From Lysobacteraceae bacterium (GTDB taxonomy: Bacteria > Pseudomonadota > Gammaproteobacteria > Steroidobacterales > Steroidobacteraceae), in assembly GCA_012516015.1 (NCBI GenBank), contig JAAYXG010000097.1:1-5386 (forward strand): a DNA stretch of 5,386 bases. The letters run 5' to 3'. Both the position numbers and the translations under genes were made by a program. Shown piece by piece: positions 4,136-5,386 of this stretch. The notes beneath the pieces are model-generated. The model did not search any database. It was not told the origin of the DNA and saw only the letters and a program-made list of their open reading frames with translations. Position 1 is the stretch's first letter. Each line of letters opens with the position of its first letter.

Positions 4136-5343
4136 TGCGTAGAGTCGTCGTGACCGGCATGGGCATCGTCTCATGCCTAGGCAATGATCTCGATGCGGTG
4201 TCAGAGGCCCTCGCAGAGGGTCGATCAGGCATCCGCGCTGCACCGACGTATACGGAGCTCGGGCTGCGCAGTCAGATCGCGGGTACGCCCGAGATTGCAC
4301 TCGACGAGCACATCGATCGGCGTGATCTGCGCTTCATGGGCGATGCCGCGGCGTATACCGCCATCGCAATGATGCAAGCCATCGCCGACAGCGGCCTGAC
4401 GGCAGCGGAGATCAGCAACCCGCGCACGGGACTCATCGCCGGCAGCGGCGGCGCATCGTCGGCGAATATCGTCGAAGCGGCGGACCTGCTGCGTCAGCGC
4501 GGCATACGCAAAGTCGGGGCAACCCGTGTGCCGCGTACGATGAGCAGCACGATCGCCGCCTGCCTCGCGACGACCTTTCACATCAAAGGCGTCAGCTACT
4601 CGATCACATCCGCTTGCGCCACGAGCGCGCATTGCATCGGCGCAGCCGCGGAGCAGATCCGCTGGGGTAATCAGGATGTCGTGTTCTGCGGCGGCGGCGA
4701 AGAAGAGCATTGGTCGCTCGCTGCCTTGTTCGACGCGATGGGCGCGCTCTCGAGCGCGCGAAACGCAACGCCCGCGGCGGCCTCCCGTCCTTATGACGCG
4801 AACCGAGACGGTTTCGTGATCGCCGGAGGCGGCGGCATGCTCGTCCTCGAGTCGCTCGAGCACGCGCGGGCGCGCGGCGCGCGCATCTACGCCGAGCTCG
4901 TCGGCTACGGCGTGACCGCAGACGGTGCAGATATGGTGCAACCGTCCGGCGAAGGTGCCGTGCGCTGCATGCGTCAGGCACTCGAGCACGTGAACGGTGC
5001 GATCGACTATCTGAACACGCACGGCACCTCGACGCCGCTCGGCGACATCATCGAACTGCGAGCGGTACGCGAAGTATTCGGTGCGAGTATCCCGGCGATC
5101 TCGTCGACGAAATCGCTGTCCGGGCATTCGCTCGGCGCCGCGGGCGTCCATGAAGCCATCTACAGCTTGCTGATGATGCGCGACGGCTTTCTCGCCGCTT
5201 CCGCGAACCTCGACGATCCCGACCCGGATGTCTCCGGCTTTCCCATCATCCGAAGCACGCGCGCGGTGCGCCCGTCGATCGTCATGTCGAACAGCTTCGG
5301 ATTCGGCGGCACGAACGCGACGCTCGTCTTTCAGGCGATTTGA
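4135..5343 (+). CDS. fabB: 3-oxoacyl-ACP synthase I (beta-ketoacyl-ACP synthase)
   Basis: FabB condenses malonyl-ACP with acyl-ACP and is the elongating enzyme that accepts the cis-3-decenoyl-ACP made by FabA, committing it to unsaturated fatty acids. The 402-residue length is close to the 406 of E. coli. The frame starts [18 protein letters not shown]. The active-site nucleophile is Cys161 in [16 protein letters not shown] (156-171). The catalytic histidines are His296 ([11 protein letters not shown], 294-304) and His331 ([12 protein letters not shown], 326-337), with Lys326; these match Cys163, His298, Lys328 and His333 of E. coli Fab[12 protein letters not shown] (183-193) and [10 protein letters not shown] (386-395) are further family signatures. 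It is type FabB rather than FabF because it is paired with fabA and carries the GGGEEEHW signature typical of FabB. ATG 4135 shares one base with the fabA stop, so expression depends on the fabA promoter with its FNR-type box. No degradation is seen. Confidence 0.96.
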   Translation: MRRVVVTGMGIVSCLGNDLDAVSEALAEGRSGIRAAPTYTELGLRSQIAGTPEIALDEHIDRRDLRFMGDAAAYTAIAMMQAIADSGLTAAEISNPRTGLIAGSGGASSANIVEAADLLRQRGIRKVGATRVPRTMSSTIAACLATTFHIKGVSYSITSACATSAHCIGAAAEQIRWGNQDVVFCGGGEEEHWSLAALFDAMGALSSARNATPAAASRPYDANRDGFVIAGGGGMLVLESLEHARARGARIYAELVGYGVTADGADMVQPSGEGAVRCMRQALEHVNGAIDYLNTHGTSTPLGDIIELRAVREVFGASIPAISSTKSLSGHSLGAAGVHEAIYSLLMMRDGFLAASANLDDPDPDVSGFPIIRSTRAVRPSIVMSNSFGFGGTNATLVFQAI

Positions 5344-5386
5344 TTGTCGGCCCGTGAGATGCGCATTGCGCGAGTTCGTTGTCGAA
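5344..5386. other. window end downstream of fabB, nothing supportable
   Basis: These 43 bases hold no terminator hairpin, operator or repeat. An ATG at 5359 and a GTG at 5354 open frames that run off the window, so a third gene of the fab operon could begin here, but neither has a recognisable ribosome binding site or family motif in the few codons available. Confidence 0.3.

Noticed and set aside
4225..5151. A 308-residue minus-strand open frame opposite fabB.
   Set aside because: It is arginine-rich, has no recognisable motif, and is the antisense shadow of a strongly supported GC-rich gene.

Overview
The window looks like a piece of a GC-rich chromosome from a facultatively anaerobic, probably denitrifying or nitric-oxide-exposed Proteobacterium. 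The evidence is a FabA/FabB pair, an NnrS-family membrane protein, an outer-membrane type c-cytochrome lipoprotein and three FNR/DNR-type operator palindromes. The class (alpha, beta or gamma) cannot be fixed from these genes by eye.

Layout, left to right. A 5' portion of nnrS runs leftward off the window (1-653, minus). Its upstream region holds a perfect TTGAT-N4-ATCAA box (744-757). A small unrecognised plus-strand ORF (786-1016) then converges on a cytochrome P450 gene (1105-2265, minus). A short spacer with heptanucleotide repeats separates the P450 from a small DUF6522-like gene (2418-2723, minus). That gene diverges from a lipoprotein c-type cytochrome gene (2886-3401, plus), with a second, less perfect FNR/DNR-type box between them (2782-2795). 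After a repeat-rich spacer comes a second perfect box (3521-3534), followed by the fabA-fabB operon (3569-4135 and 4135-5343, plus, overlapping by one base). The last 43 bases hold no gene I can support.

How the genes fit together. At all three boxes a plausible -10 hexamer lies 32-33 bases from the box centre, facing nnrS, the DUF6522-like gene and fabAB respectively. That is the geometry of an FNR-activated (class II) promoter. The inferred picture is an oxygen- or NO-responsive regulon joining NO protection (NnrS), a small protein of unknown function and oxygen-independent unsaturated fatty acid synthesis (FabA/FabB). The cytochrome shares the middle intergenic region, but its own promoter is not evident. 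The P450 shows no such box and may be a bystander.

The most unusual feature is a set of short 7-bp-periodic repeats (units like GTYGACR or KTAGACG, ending in a CCAGAR or CAGAAG cap) between genes from about 1089 to 3506. Three unrelated genes have their stop codons inside such repeats. I see no rRNA, tRNA, CRISPR array or insertion-sequence transposase.
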